Notes under the pieces: model-generated
Database searches by the model: none
What the model was told of the DNA's origin: nothing
Seen by the model: the letters and a program-made list of their open reading frames with translations, nothing else
Shown here: positions 25,462 to 37,905 of the stretch, in pieces
Position numbering within the stretch: the first letter of the stretch is position 1
Layout: every line of letters begins with the position of its first letter
Assembly: GCA_009792885.1 (NCBI GenBank)
Contig: WMCF01000015.1
Location: forward strand, 15,917,183 to 15,981,182
Length of the DNA: 64,000 bases
Direction of reading: 5' to 3'
Source: Eremophila alpestris peregrina
Lineage: Eukaryota; Chordata; Aves; Passeriformes; Alaudidae
Translations under genes and position numbers: made by a program

Positions 25462-28400
25462 GTACGTACTGCAAGTCTTGTAAATACAAGCATCTTCAGG
25501 AGTTACTACTGTGTGTGTTTTACATATCCAGAAAATAGTTTAACATATATTGTATGCCTTAGAAACTCCTCTCTAAATGTGTTTTACAACAAACTGAAAT
25601 CACCAAGTTTTAAGTTCAGCATTCTAGGACAGTGTAGGATAGCAAACATTGCAGTGAGTGTGCTTTTTCTTGACAGAGATGGTTTAAATAACCTAAATGG
25701 TCTCTTTTTTATTTAGGTTTGCTTTAATACTAGGAACCAAATTCTGTAATGCTCTCATGTCTCCCCTGCTACTCCTGCCCTCACTGAAGTTCTCTTGGCA
25801 GTAGTGAGCATGTGTTAGTCTGTGGTCAGCCCTTCCCTCAGATTCGGAACTTTATTTTGGCACAGCAACAGGGGTTGCTCTTTTCTGTATTTTGTGGAAT
25901 TTGTATTAAATGCAGGGATTATCCATGTTAGGAGCTCCAGGTTTGCCTCTGAAATCACTGGATTTCCTTTACAAATAGGGTAATTTTTAGGTTAAGAGTT
26001 TAGGTGGTTGATATTTAGGATTTATTTGGGGTGTTCATTTAAGCAGTGTTTTGATACACAGCCAAGAAAAGCACCAAGACATCTGCATGTTTTGTTGTCA
26101 TGCAGTGTCCGTCAGCCTCTTCATGTATGAACTATAACTTTGCAGTTCTTTCCCTTCTTTCCATGTTCAAGCTTTCCTTGAGGAGACCAGGCAAGAGTGG
26201 GAGGGAGACAGTGACATGCAAAGGACCTTTGGTGGTTTTGATGTTTCTCACTGCCAATTTCAATATCTATCCTCAACCCAACTGCAGATTTCAGAAGATT
26301 TAAGGGGATTTAATTATGTTTGAGTCTAAATGGAGCAACAATGTCACAAGTTGCTAGAACTAAGGCAGAAGAAAGAACAGTAGCAGCTGGATTATGGAAA
26401 AATGCTCTGTAAAAAAGGGGGCAGAAGTGAAGATGCTTACTCGTTTTGCTCACTTCACATTTAGAATGAAGTGTATCTCTGTCAGAGCATTTGTATAAGT
26501 GAACAAACTGTTTGGTTAGAAGCTGCACAAAGATGTTACCAAAGTCAAATCCATGTAGGTTCACTGTGTTCTAGTGCCTTGAAAGAAACTTGAAAGTTGA
26601 GTAACATATCCATGAGTTCCATTCATTTATCTCATGAGTCAACTCCATATCTCTGTGGCAGAGAAGGTGTGTGGGTTATGGGAGCTGAGAAGGAGGAAGG
26701 AATAGGAGGAAGATATGGAGGAAGTGGCAAGAAAATTTTAAGTGGGCTTTTTTTTTTTTTGGTAAGAGAAGTGTGGCAGTCACTGTCTCGATCACTTTGC
26801 ATGGAAGTCAGTACAGATTTATCTCATCTACCATGACTTCAGCTTGCAGTAGTCACCCACAACTCCCACTTGAGCCACTGGAAAACTTGAAGTTACAAAT
26901 AAATAAAGGTATTTTTCTTACATAATGGTAAATGTAAATAGTAAATTAAACAATAAATTAATCTTGCTACAGAATATGTTGCGTGTTACACAAGAAGTTG
27001 CTGCCGTTTTTATTTATGTCATGAAATCACAAAACAAGTCTTTTCTGAATGTAAATTGCTACTGTGTTAGGGAAAACCTGGATTTATTAATTTTTCATTC
27101 TAATGCAAAATAACAATTTGCAGTAGTAGGCAAATCTTTTACCACCTACCCAGATCTAAGTACTGAGTGCTCCCTGGAAATATTGCAGTAATTCTAGACT
27201 TGGGATTCATGGCTGAGAACATAAAACAGCTCTCTGTGAGGAAACAAATACATGTGAAGAATGGAACCAGGATGGAGTCAGTGGTCTAAGATTTTCTAAA
27301 AAATGAGTAGGTTGTTTGGATTTTTCTTCTATTTTAGCTTTAAGTAATGGTTGTCCTAAATACAGTGGGGTTTGTTTCCCCCCTCAAAGTTTCAGGATTT
27401 TCAGAGCTTGTAAATTAACTTCTCAGAAATTTTTATCCCATAATTCCATGATAATATTTCACTTTTTATGGAAAAAATCATGAGGAAACGTAGAACAGAG
27501 TAGAGGATGCTTTAAGTATAGGAATAGATCACCTACAGATGAGCCTCTGTGCTGGAATTATATGTGCATAAACACACTGAGAAAACTTGCTGAGAAAAAA
27601 TTGTGGCCCCCTGATTAGCAATCACCAGGCTCTAAAGTTCAGTATTTGGCATCACTGGGAGTAGTGTGGGGTTTCTCTCCATGGTGCAGTATCAGAGCAC
27701 TGTGCTTCAAGATATATAGGCCAGCCTGGTGCAGTGCAGACCCAGGTGGGAAGTCCTGGTTTCTAGAAGGAGAATTGATCCTGCAGGAAAAATCACAGCA
27801 TCCCTTGAACTCATCTCTTCAAGCTACTTGCTCTCAGGTACAGTACAGCACAGTAGGATTATCCATGTTTCATAAATGTCTAAAAACTCCAGCAGTTCAG
27901 TGTTGTCTGTGCACACACAGTGATGTTTTGGGATTAATGCTCTCAGCTGCCCTCCCTAACACCTCTGCTGCCTGGGTAATTAGGTCTGAAAAGTAGCTGA
28001 AGTTAAAAATAGCCTTTGTATAGCTGGGTGGCTGAGTCTGGGTGGATTCTGTGGAAAGTTCAGCCATGGTGGTGTCACTCTGCCTGAGCCCAGCAGCAGC
28101 ATCACACCTTTTGACCCAACTTCCCAGGCAGATCAGATCTGCCAGCATGGGAGCTGCACGTGAATGTACCTCATGGCACTGAGTGCAGTTATGGGAGATT
28201 TTTTCCAGTTCTCCGTCCATGTGATCTAGAGCAGAATTTACCCTTGCAGCCAGCCAGGTGTTTCTCCCACCCACTCTGCCACGCTTTGAAGTGTCTGTCA
28301 GTGACACTGCCTCGTGTGCAGGGATTGCAGAGCAGGCAGTGGGTGTGCAGGTGTGCCCATCTGCACACACCCATGCAGAAAAGGCAGTTCTACCTGCTTC

Positions 28401-29767
28401 CAGCACCTTCTCCCCCGTGCGTGGTGCTGTCGTAGCGGGCGTGTGTGTCCCGGGCACCTGACAGGAACAATGACGGCATCTCTGCAACAGGCATGGTGAT
28501 CTCCTGCTGCCACCTGCTGGGGTTTGCATCCGGCGCCCCTGAGGGCTGAGGAACCATCCCTGCACAGGGAATTCCCTGCTCCTGTGCCCAGCTGCTCTGC
28601 TCAAAGGAAACACCCTCAAAAGACCTAAGAAACGGCTTCATATATGCATCTGTGACAGTCACCTTTCTTTGCTGGGCTGCTTTGCATGCTTCTGATGTAT
28701 AGCTGGAGAGGGAGAGCAAGGATAAGTTTCTCTAAAAGGCACTTATTTTACTATTTCCTAGTTTTTCCATTTAGCAAAGAAGGGAAGAGTGTAAGGAACA
28801 GATCTTAGACAATCAGCCTTTCTTATTTTCCTGTGTCTTCAACATGTATTTGTCAGTTTTAATGGCTTGGAGTATGTTGATATTTGTGCTTACTAGAACT
28901 ATAGATGAAGAAAATACAAGCATTCCAACAACTCCAGTTCAATTTAAGCACTCCAACAGGATTAAATTGCTCAAATTCAAGCAATTATGAATTTAATGTG
29001 GGGATTCTTAAACTGTGGTCTGTAGTTGCCATGGCAATCCACTCATTTCAGCCCCAATTAATAATTAAACAAACAAGCAGGCTCTTTTGACTCTTAAGAA
29101 AATTACTGGTGTTTATTATAAAGAGTGAAGGAGGGCAATATCAGTGAGTGGTGTTTTGTCAAAGATTATACTACTGGTATAATAGCTGTACTTGTTTTGT
29201 TTTTTTTTCTTTCTCTTCCAAGCCTTAATATTTTAATGTATTAGAAAATTCTCAGACATATACTCAGCTTTCCTGTAAAAATGAGACCATAATAAAATGC
29301 TTAAAGCTTTGCAAAATGGCATGAAAACCAACAGCTTGAGGCTTTGACTAAGTGTGAATAAGACAAGGATTTTCAAGATAATCCCAGCCCAAGCAGGAAG
29401 AAAGGTCAAGAGCTTTTAATTCAGTGAGAGGAATTCCAGCAGGAGGAATATGTGTGAGATTATGGTTCCCAAGAGGTGCTGGCAACTTCATTTCAGCAGC
29501 CCCTGCCTCTCAGAGGGGCTGCCTGGGAGCCATCACCCCTGGGGCTCAGGTGCTCCCTGCTGCATCCCTGGGGCTTGCACTAATCCCTGCTGGTGCCTGA
29601 GGGTCAAAGTCTATCCCAGAGTCCTTCCCACACCAGTTACTGCCCATCAGCCAGCTGGGCTGTCTTCCTCTTAGGAACTGAGTCCATGCAATTGAGCAGG
29701 TGTGTAGGAACTGTGGCAATTGCCTACTTGTTTAACTCTTTTTTTAAACTCTTTTGCTTCCTTTCAG
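25462..29767 (+). other. Last GTF2F2 intron (4.3 kb)
   Basis: Lies between two confident exons and ends with a long pyrimidine tract and CCTTTCAG. The section 27.9-28.7 kb is GC-richer and carries an antisense open frame of 240 codons (27897-28619), the longest in the window. Its translation has no domain I recognise. Nothing else gene-like was seen. Confidence 0.8.
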
Positions 29768-29887
29768 ATATACTTGAAAGAAATTCTGAGAGAAATAGGT
29801 ATCTACAACGTGAAGGGGACCCACAAAAACACATGGGAGCTGAAGCCAGAATACAGACATTACCAAGGAGAAGAAAAGAGTGATTAA
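29768..29887 (+). CDS. GTF2F2: General transcription factor IIF subunit 2 (RAP30), terminal coding exon with stop
   Basis: Encodes 39 residues plus TAA at 29885-29887: Ile-Tyr-Leu-Lys-Glu-Ile-Leu-Arg-Glu-Ile-Gly, then Asn-Thr-Trp-Glu-Leu-Lys-Pro-Glu-Tyr-Arg-His-Tyr, ending Glu-Glu-Lys-Ser-Asp. This is the end of the RAP30 winged helix and the acidic C-terminus. The residues Gly-Ile-Tyr-Asn-Val-Lys-Gly-Thr differ somewhat from the mammalian version I remember. The acceptor is TGCTTCCTTTCAG. Together the three exons give the last 120 residues of a protein that is about 249 residues long in vertebrates. Confidence 0.97.
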   Translation: MYLKEILREIGIYNVKGTHKNTWELKPEYRHYQGEEKSD

Positions 29888-30087
29888 CAAAAACATTTAT
29901 GGTGTAAGAGTGATTGCACTAGGGAACTGTGGTGTCTAGAGACGGGACTGAGCACAGCGCAATTCTGCAAGGATGAAGATAAATTAAAGCAGCTGATACT
30001 TTGTAATTTTCTGTAGCTTTTTTCCCCAAGGAATATTTCTTGTATGTTTCTATATATGCTTTGTCTTTTGACAGGAAAAGTTTATAG

Positions 30088-30093
30088 AATAAA
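30088..30093 (+). terminator. Proximal GTF2F2 poly(A) signal
   Basis: A canonical AATAAA about 200 nt after the stop codon. It is followed by T-rich sequence ('ggtttatcttttttag', 30103-30118), as expected of a downstream element. Confidence 0.65.
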
Positions 30094-30580
30094 CTTGTAT
30101 TAGGTTTATCTTTTTTAGAAATCTTTTGAGTTCTTTTCTTACTTTTTCTTGATAGCTTTGTGGCTTTTTCAGGCCTCAATAACTTGGATGGAAAATATGT
30201 CTTAGAGGAACCCATAGCTTTGTGGGTTTGCATTCCAGTGTAACCAGATTAATACCCTGGGTTCTGCTGGGATCTGTCAGGGCTTTGTCTGGAAGCCTGC
30301 ACATGGCACAACCCTTTGTGCAGTGTTTGTGTGGAATGGACATGATGCTCATCTTGGTATCAGGCTTTAGGAAAAACAGCCACAACCATGGTGCTCATCA
30401 CAATTCTTAGACTCACTGGGAACAAACCAATGCAGTTAAAAACCCCTAAAGTCAGTGGGAAGATGTCAGTCCATGTGATTACTGAGAAAAAAAAATGAAA
30501 TGTCTGTTAGGTACAGCAAGGAATAATTTTATCTTTTGTTTGGTTTTTATGCTGATACCTATATTCTGTTTAAGCATATC

Positions 30581-30586
30581 AATAAA
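30581..30586 (+). terminator. Distal GTF2F2 poly(A) signal
   Basis: A canonical AATAAA about 700 nt after the stop codon, followed by 'attttaatttgt' and a TG-containing stretch. The sequence cannot show which of the two signals is the main one. Confidence 0.55.
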
Positions 30587-30605
30587 AGCATTATTTTAAT
30601 TTGTA

Positions 30606-33184
30606 CCACACAATGTTCTACCTTTATTGAGTGAACACACTGTGATTTAGGTGGCATAAGTCCAAAGTGTTTTTTCAAAGCATGTTTTTATTGCTGGTTT
30701 TGCCACTGGGTTCCTCTGTGGTTTAGGAAAGATTGCTAAACGTGTCTGTCTCGGTGTTCCCCTGTTTTTGAAATGCACACTGCAAGGGTTGTCCCCTCAA
30801 CATCCTTTTTAGGAGGCAGCAGGGATGGGACTATTTAATTATATTCTCAAAGATTTTATGTTAAAGAGAGCAGAGAACACAGAGTGGATAACCTCATTAT
30901 TATACCTGTAAATGAAGCAGAAGGTGAGGTTTGATAGCTCAGCTTTCACATTCTCTCATGTCCTTCAGGTGTATGCATCATTTCTGCTCACCCTAATGAC
31001 ACAGGAGGTCTGTGTGAGAAGCAAACATTCCATTATTGGTCCACTTGGAAGCAATGAAACGCTCAGGGAGTGGTCAAATGCTTTCAGAGATTTGTAAAAC
31101 AACTCTTATACATATGTTAAACAATTCTGCTCAATTCATTTTTTCCTGGAGTTGTTTGTGTAGGTATCTTTCTACAGCTCACTTTGGGCTGGTGCTCAGC
31201 ATCCAGTGAGTGGCATTAAGTGCTCAGTTCCCAGGAGAGGAACTGCTGAGAGTTTTGAAGAGCAGATCACATTCTGGGGCGGATGTGTCCTTTCAATAAA
31301 TACTGCCACTGACTCGTGTCTCCTTGGGCTCTACAGCAGGACCCAGCTTGCAGATGGCTGCAGGAGTCATCTGAGGATGCTGAGAGGAAGGCAGGAAGCC
31401 AGCCTTTGTGCCTTGCTGTGGAACATGATGTGCTCCCAGGCAGTAGCCAGGGCCTGCTCACACTGCTGTCCTCATCGTACTGCTGGGGTCCTCAGTGCTC
31501 AGGGATGGGAGCTCTTGACTTTCATGTGCTGGGCTCCTCTGTGGGATCCATGTCCTGTGTCAGCAGCTGAAGCTGAAGCACCCAGCAAGTCTAGGTCAGC
31601 TTCTGCCTTGTGTTGCTCCTCACATCATCCTGTAAAACCATGCAGGGGGATGCCATGCAATCCTGACTAAGTAGTGGTGTAATTCCTTACCACAGGTTAA
31701 AATGACTGTGCCATTTCAGAGGGAGATGGTTACCTTGAGTGGGATCCCCACTGGGATCTAACTGGATTGGTTTAGCAGGAAAGTTTTGGATCTGCTTGTA
31801 TTTCTGGTTTTATATGAGCTGCTTCACAGTTTGTCTTCAGTTGAGAGGGACATAATCAGTCAGCATGAAATGCCTGAACATGGAAGGAGGCATTTCATTG
31901 ATCTGCAGAGTGCCTTTGGACAGCGTAAATAAGCTCTGCTCAGGAGTAGTGGAAAATGTGCAGAGCACTCAGTTTTTTATGGGGCTTATGGTCTTTGCAA
32001 AGGGCTGGGTTTTTATGGGTATCATTAAAAACATGTAGTGTGCTAGAAGTAAACAGAAAAAAGAAGTCGTGTTTTCAACCAGCGAGCAGCCAGAGAGGTT
32101 GAGGAATGCCAAGGTGGAATGGTTTGCTTGCACCCTTGTGTGGAGCAGCACCAGTTATAAATAATGAGCAGGACAGTGAGGAAACAAAAATTCAAAAATG
32201 GAACTATGAAATGCTGTATTAAACTAAAAAAAAGATAACCAGTGGAGAGTCCAGCTTGTGAACTACTTTTTTACCTGCTTCCTGCATGATTTTGAAGTTT
32301 TTCTAGCATGTTAGAGTGCAATTGGAATTTTAGCCTCAAAAGCTGCCACAAAATCCAAGTGGTATGAGAGAAGGGAACAATGAGCCCACAGAGATGCTGA
32401 TCTAGAGCATAAAAGATGCTGTCCTGTGCTGGCAGCAGGACCTGTGCTGTGCATTCAGGGGCTCTGCTGGCTCCTGCTTGGTGGGAGCACATGGTAAAGA
32501 TGAAGGTGGAGTTTTTAGGTGCTTTTGGCAGGTCATCATCCAGCCTGCAGCTGAGCCATGGGATCTTGCAGTACAAACCATTCTAGAGACAGAAGCAGCA
32601 AGATAAACATGCTGCTGTGGGCCCCATAGTCTACCTTCTGCAGTAACTCAGGACACTGCAGAACTAGTCTAAATCCATGCAAGACTTGGATAATGATTTG
32701 AGCATTTGGGAGAACCTCATTTGGGTCCATGGCTTAATAACCAGCAGAACCTCTGCAGCTCTGCTGCGCTTGTTCTGCACGAGGCCCTTCTGCAAGTGCT
32801 GTTGGCAGGATTTCCATCTGCCAGGAGAGAGGAGGAGGCTCAGAGGCGTTCAAGTCTGCTTCCCTGGCCCCCACATTTGGATTAATTTACACTGGACTCA
32901 CAGCAGTGATGAACAATTCCCTGCTGCTCTTCCCATGTGCTGCTGCCTCCGCTCGACGCTGAGCTCTGCTCATGCAGATGTTCTTGAGTATCAGTGGTCA
33001 AACGCTGCTTGGCACACGGGTCCCACAGGCATGAGTAGAGTTTCTGTGTGCCAAGTGCCATTAAATGAGATTTAAAGCACATCCTGCTCTCCAGCATTGC
33101 TTGTCCTGAATGACCAGTTTGACTAATTGGAAATTTCATACTCAGTAAGCTCAGGCACTACCAGCAGGGACTTCAGCAGACACG
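30606..33184. other. Convergent intergenic DNA, no gene seen
   Basis: Lies between the 3' ends of GTF2F2 and TPT1. Some stretches are moderately GC-rich (31.3-31.65 and 32.4-33.0 kb) and give open frames up to 154 codons (31206-31670) with no recognisable domain. No repeat family was identified with confidence. Confidence 0.6.
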
Positions 33185-33741
33185 AGGTGACAGCCACCCC
33201 CTTAGAGATCCCCTGCTCACTCAGCCTCCTCTTTCCCCCCACCTCAGGGAGAGAAGAATAAAAGTAAAATTTATATGTTGAGAAAGAACAGTTTAATAAT
33301 TAAAAATGGGTAAAATATAGTAGTAATGGTAAAAAACTATACATAATAATAGAAAGGGAAAAACAAGTGATGGACCATACAAGTGCTCACTGCTCTGACT
33401 GATGGCAGACCCCCCTTCCTGAGCCCGGGTCGGTCACCCCTTATGGGTAAGTCCCCCTTGCTTATGTACTGGGCATGGCATTCTGTGGTGTGGAATATCC
33501 CTGTTGAGCCCGGGTCACCTGTCCCAGCTGTGCTCTCCCCCATTTCTTTTGTATCCCTTCTCACTGACAGAGCATGAGGGAATGGAAAAACGTCCTTGAA
33601 TTAGGGTAAACACGACTTAGCAGAAAAACAAAACATCGGTGTGTTATCAGCACCGCTTGGACTCCGATTCCAAAACACAGCACTTTGACACCTACCGAAA
33701 CGAAATTACCCAAGAAATGAGCACGGCTGAACATCAGGACA
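33185..33741 (+). mobile_element. Solo LTR, ERVL-like avian family
   Basis: The 3' half reads 'ggaatatccctgttgag', 'gggtcacctgtcccagctgtg', 'aaaacatcggtgtgttatc', 'agcaccgc', 'ccaaaacacagca' and ends 'gctgaacatcaggaca'. This is the usual right end of a common neoavian LTR. The left half has an A-rich primer-like tract ('cagtttaataattaaaaatgg'). The left border is uncertain and the canonical TG start is not clear, so it may be truncated. It belongs to the same broad family as the copy at 8929-9500 but is less decayed on the right. No internal retroviral coding sequence lies beside it. Confidence 0.75.
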
Positions 33742-36700
33742 CGGGGACCGGGCTGGCACGTGCTGCCGGGGTGGCTGGGCTGGGGCAGCTGCAGCCGGTG
33801 GGTGAAGGGCAGAGTTGACTCCCTCAAACACCTTTGTGAGGGCAGCGGGAGGAAGCGCCAGCAGCTGCAGGAGTTCTGTGGCCGCAGCAACAACCCAGGT
33901 GCAGGGGCAGCGAAATCATCCCTCCTTGCTGCCACGGGAGGGGCCGAGGGCACCCGGCTCGGGCACAGACACAGCTGTAGGTAGAGCAGCTAAACCTCAG
34001 CCTTTAAACCAGACTATTCCAGTTGCAACAGCGGGGTTTTGGCAGCTGAGGTCCATTTTGAGGCGGGCGGAAGTACCCAGCTTTATGTGGCCATTTCTCG
34101 ACCATTCTGTTACAAAAACTTTGGGAACCTAATCTCTAAAAACCTTTCCGGACATCTATGTTCATGGACATTCCCTACTGAAGAAAAAAAAAATAATCTA
34201 ACAGCTGGACCGCTTTGTGCCAGCACACCTGCACCTTGCTGAGGATAGGAAGAGACTTGCTCGCCAAAATGCCAGCAGTGCTTCCTTCCTGTTGCTGGTG
34301 GTTACAGATGGGGAGGTGAATCCCAGCTCTTAGCTCCCAGGATTAAGTGAAAAAGTAGTCCAGCATTTTTATCAGTGTGTCCAGCTGCTGTCACATTGGC
34401 AACATGGGCATCGCACAACCAAAATGGTCTTTAAAAGGTGTTCAAGGGTGTCTGGCTCCTTTCTGCCTGAAGTGGAAGGTGATGAATGCAGCTCTAGTGG
34501 ATTAAAATGCCCAGCAGCCATGTGCATCCTCAACATCCTACCCACTCCTGCAGAACACACTTGGCAGAGTTGCCAGCATTTGCTAGCACCCAAAAAAAGC
34601 TCCCTCAAGTCACCAGCCCTGGCCACAGGCACTTGGCTGTGATCTTTGCATAACAGCTTCCAGCTGCAGCTTCAACTAAAAGGCAGCCAAGCCACAGGGA
34701 CCAGCAATATTGTGCTCTTGGGAATAGATTCGGTGCTGTTTAGGGCAAAAACTTCCAGGCTTGGCTAGGGTTTTTTTCTCCTACCAAGACGTTTATCCCT
34801 GAGCTAATAAACATGGTGTGTTACTGCTGCTCTCTCACTGCTGGCTCCAGTGACACAGAGATGTCCTTGTCCAGAGCAAAACATCCCAGCTCACAATGGC
34901 AGCAACACCCTAGAGAAGTGGCTACAGAGCTTAAGCACAGATGGATGTTCACAGGAGCAGAGGGAGGCATACCATCTGCTCCCAGCCAGCAGCAGTGTGA
35001 GAAAGCAGAAGTATCTTGATGTAGATACTATTGCTCTTTAATGAAAGCATCCTCCCTAAACGGCTGTCACTGAAAACACTGCCAAGATTGCAGTGGGCTG
35101 ACCTGTGCCAGCTCAACAGCCAGAGACTTGCTTAGGGAAGAAAGCACATTGCAGCTTTTCCGGTTTTTTTTCCACATTAAAAAAAAATAGTCTTATTTTA
35201 TTTGATAACAACCGTGTCCTAAGCTCACTGTAATTGCCTCCTGGCTGTGAGCTACACTGAGTTAAAAAATAAATACACCAAAAAAGCCCACAACACTAAT
35301 CAAACCCAACTGTGTTTCCTACATACTTTCATTTAGAATCTTCCCTTTGCAGGTTCTCCCTTCCTCCAAATCTGAGGGCTGCACAAGGCTGTAAGACAAC
35401 CAACCACTTCTTGGGGCTCTGGCATCCACCCCCAGCCCATGCTCAGTGGGCAAAGCCAAGGGCTGTGCAGCCCAGAGGGGCAGTGGGGACACCAGTGCCT
35501 CTGCCAGCACACTAGATTTTCCCTGCACTGCAGGAACACTCCCAGGTCTGCACCCTTTCTCCTCAAAGCAGATGGCCAAGCAGCAAAATGCTGCTGTAGC
35601 AGCATTTCAACATTAACATCAGCCACTGGCGCATGGAAGGTGTCTGGGGTTTCTTGTTTGCTTCCAGAGGGCAAAAATCAAGTGGATTTGTAGCTGGGGT
35701 AGCAAAACAGTAGGACAAAAAGCAGACATTGAGGGCGAAGGGTGGTGGGGGAGGGCAAAAGGTCAAGGGGACCGTGGGACATGTGCCCAGCACAGCACCT
35801 GCTTCCCTCAGCCCCAAACCACAGAAGTATGAAACTAAAATGCAGGTTTTTCTCTTCATAAACAAATCAGCCTTCCTTCCCCTGTCAGCATCCAGTGGGT
35901 GCAGGAGCAGCCTCCTGGCCCTGCAGAGGCCAGGACCCGAGCCAGCATAAGGAAGGATTCTACCCAGCTGCTTAACCTGCTCCATGAGGCTCAGGGAAAA
36001 TGCAGTTTGGATCCTTCCCAAATCCACTGATGGTATCTTTCCAGGAATGTGAGATGCAAGCTGGATAAGCACATTTTAAAACAAGACAGGGCTAGGTGTT
36101 AAAGCTGTCCTTCAGTTCCAACTCTATTTTAAGCAGCACCAGGGTAATTTGTTGTCATGGGGGAATTTGTCATTTAAATAACTCCAAAGCTGTTGTTTGA
36201 AGTATGAAGATTTTCCTTTCCAAATCACTTCAACTTTTCAGGCCCAGGAAAGAAACAGCTGCCTGAGATAAAGATGGGCCAGAAGAAGAGGAATTACACT
36301 CTGAGGAAATACATCAACTTCCTTCCCAAGGCAGAGCTGCGTCATGGGCTGTGGACAAGTGCATTTCCCAGCACGGGGCTCTCCCTTCACAGCATCTAGT
36401 GACTCCCACCTCTCCCTCCCATGACTCCACAGCAGGCAGCTACCACAGCAGTGCAGCTGCTTGTCACTGCCGCAGTCCTTCCCTGCCACACCCTCTCTGG
36501 TGCATCTTGATGCTGCAGAGCAGCAAGACTTTTCTTCTCTGAGAAACCGAAGGCAGCAGTGCAGTTTTGGGAAGTGCAGTGAGAGCAGCAAGAATACTGC
36601 TCTTACAGCTCACTGAAGTAACAAAATCCCGCAGCTCCAGAGCCTTTGAACTGACACTTCCTTACAGCAGCCTGAAAGGAGCCTTCTCACCAGAGGCTGT

Positions 36701-37767
36701 GCCGTGCACAAAAGCACACCTGCTTGGAACACAGAACTCCCTAGTAAGGAATGTTTGCACACAGCAATTAAATGCCCCAATGAGCCTGGAGTACAGACAG
36801 TACAACACACAATTTGCCATTCAACCAAGCGATGTGCTCATCGTGCTTTGAAGCACCTGCTTTTCAAAGCAGCACATCTGTACACAGGCAACACACGGCA
36901 ATTTGCTCCAGGCTGGTGCCCAGGGCTCCCAGCCTCGGCAGGACCAGCCAGGAAGGGGGAGGAGTGATTTCCACTCCTACAGATCAGCTGCACGGAGTTT
37001 TAAACTTTGACTCACAGGAAGTGGGAGCCAGGGCTATGAGGGGTAGCACAGCCATACCAGCTCTGCCCTGCCCACACTAACTTTACTCAACTGAGAAGTC
37101 TCAACTAAGTATCTCCTCTCTCTCTCCTTTAATGCTCCCACTTTTAATGAAGATGCAACAGGAAAAGGAAGGTAACATCCTCATCTGGCCCCATTAAACA
37201 CATCCTCTGCAAGGAAAGCAAGAGTTGCCTCAGTGACTTTATCTAGGCGTTGAACCTGCCTCCCTGCCTTTCAGCCCCACTGGGTGAAGCAGGTTACACC
37301 AAAATTCAACCTCATCCAGCTCAGCTGACCCAAAAACGTTTATTGAAAAAGCTTAAAAAAATTTTAAAAGCCCCCTTAAATATGAAGTTCCCACAGAACT
37401 AAAATAGGGTGTATTTAACCAGACAGGAACCCGAGAGATAACTAGGCCACACTCCATTCCCTCCTCCACAGTCTCTCACTCCTCCCAGCCTGCTGCCGTA
37501 TCTATCTCACCCCTGCAGAGCCCCACCTCCACCCTCCAGGACCAGGGGCCAAAAATTGACACGAGACAGCAAAGATGTGAAAATTCGGAAGGAGATTAAC
37601 AGCTGGCAATTGGGCCATGCCCTCCCCTTTCAGGCATCTTAACCGCCCATGCCTCTGCCACCACTGCAGCAGGAGAAAAGTTAATGATTAGCAGTCCAAG
37701 GCAACATCCCTGGTAGGGAGCACAGCAGCAATAGACACCCCCTTGCTGCAGGTGGAGCTCTGAGGGA
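33742..37767. other. Convergent intergenic DNA, GC-richer
   Basis: A moderately GC-rich 4-kb stretch downstream of TPT1. It includes a CpG-bearing patch at 33.76-33.98 kb immediately after the LTR. Many short overlapping frames occur on both strands (for example 169 codons minus at 35563-36072), which is typical of GC-rich noncoding DNA. No conserved protein, tRNA or repeat family was recognised. The right end abuts a snoRNA-like unit, so part may be transcribed on the minus strand. Confidence 0.55.
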
Positions 37768-37905
37768 AATTGTGTTCCCTTTTTCAATCCAAACTGCCAC
37801 GGGGTCAGGCAGGCAGAAAGCGCAAGGAACCTGTTACTGTTGCATCTCAAGAGAGAACCTGAGAAGCAACAGTGTTTGCTCCAGGTCTGTCAAACGGATG
37901 CATTC
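37768..37905 (-). ncRNA. H/ACA box snoRNA-like unit, second copy related to SNORA31
   Basis: H/ACA snoRNAs guide pseudouridylation of rRNA in the nucleolus. Read on the minus strand, the unit shows a first hairpin closed by TGCATC/GATGCA. Its inner stem is ACCTG/CAGGT, with GAGCAA facing TTGCTTC. An H box (ACAGTA, fits ANANNA) follows. The second hairpin has outer stem GUUCCUU/AAGGGAAC and inner stem CTGCC/GGCAG. The box ACA lies at 37771-37773, exactly 3 nt before the proposed end. A 26-nt stretch (37804-37829) is identical to one in the intron copy at 38858-38992. This copy lies about 0.7 kb past the TPT1 poly(A) signal, on the same strand. It may need a longer TPT1 transcript, another host or its own promoter. 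It could also be a decaying duplicate, but its pairing is, if anything, better than that of the intronic copy. Confidence 0.65.

Larger units (their letters stand above)
29888..30605 (+). other. GTF2F2 3' untranslated region
   Basis: The sequence follows the stop directly with no splice needed. It contains an AATAAA at 30088-30093 and a second at 30581-30586, so the mRNA may end near 30.11 kb or near 30.60 kb. The downstream end is an estimate based on the distal signal. Confidence 0.7.

Noticed and set aside
35563..36072. 169-codon minus-strand frame downstream of TPT1
   Set aside because: Overlaps frames on the other strand, lies in GC-richer noncoding DNA, and shows no domain or promoter.
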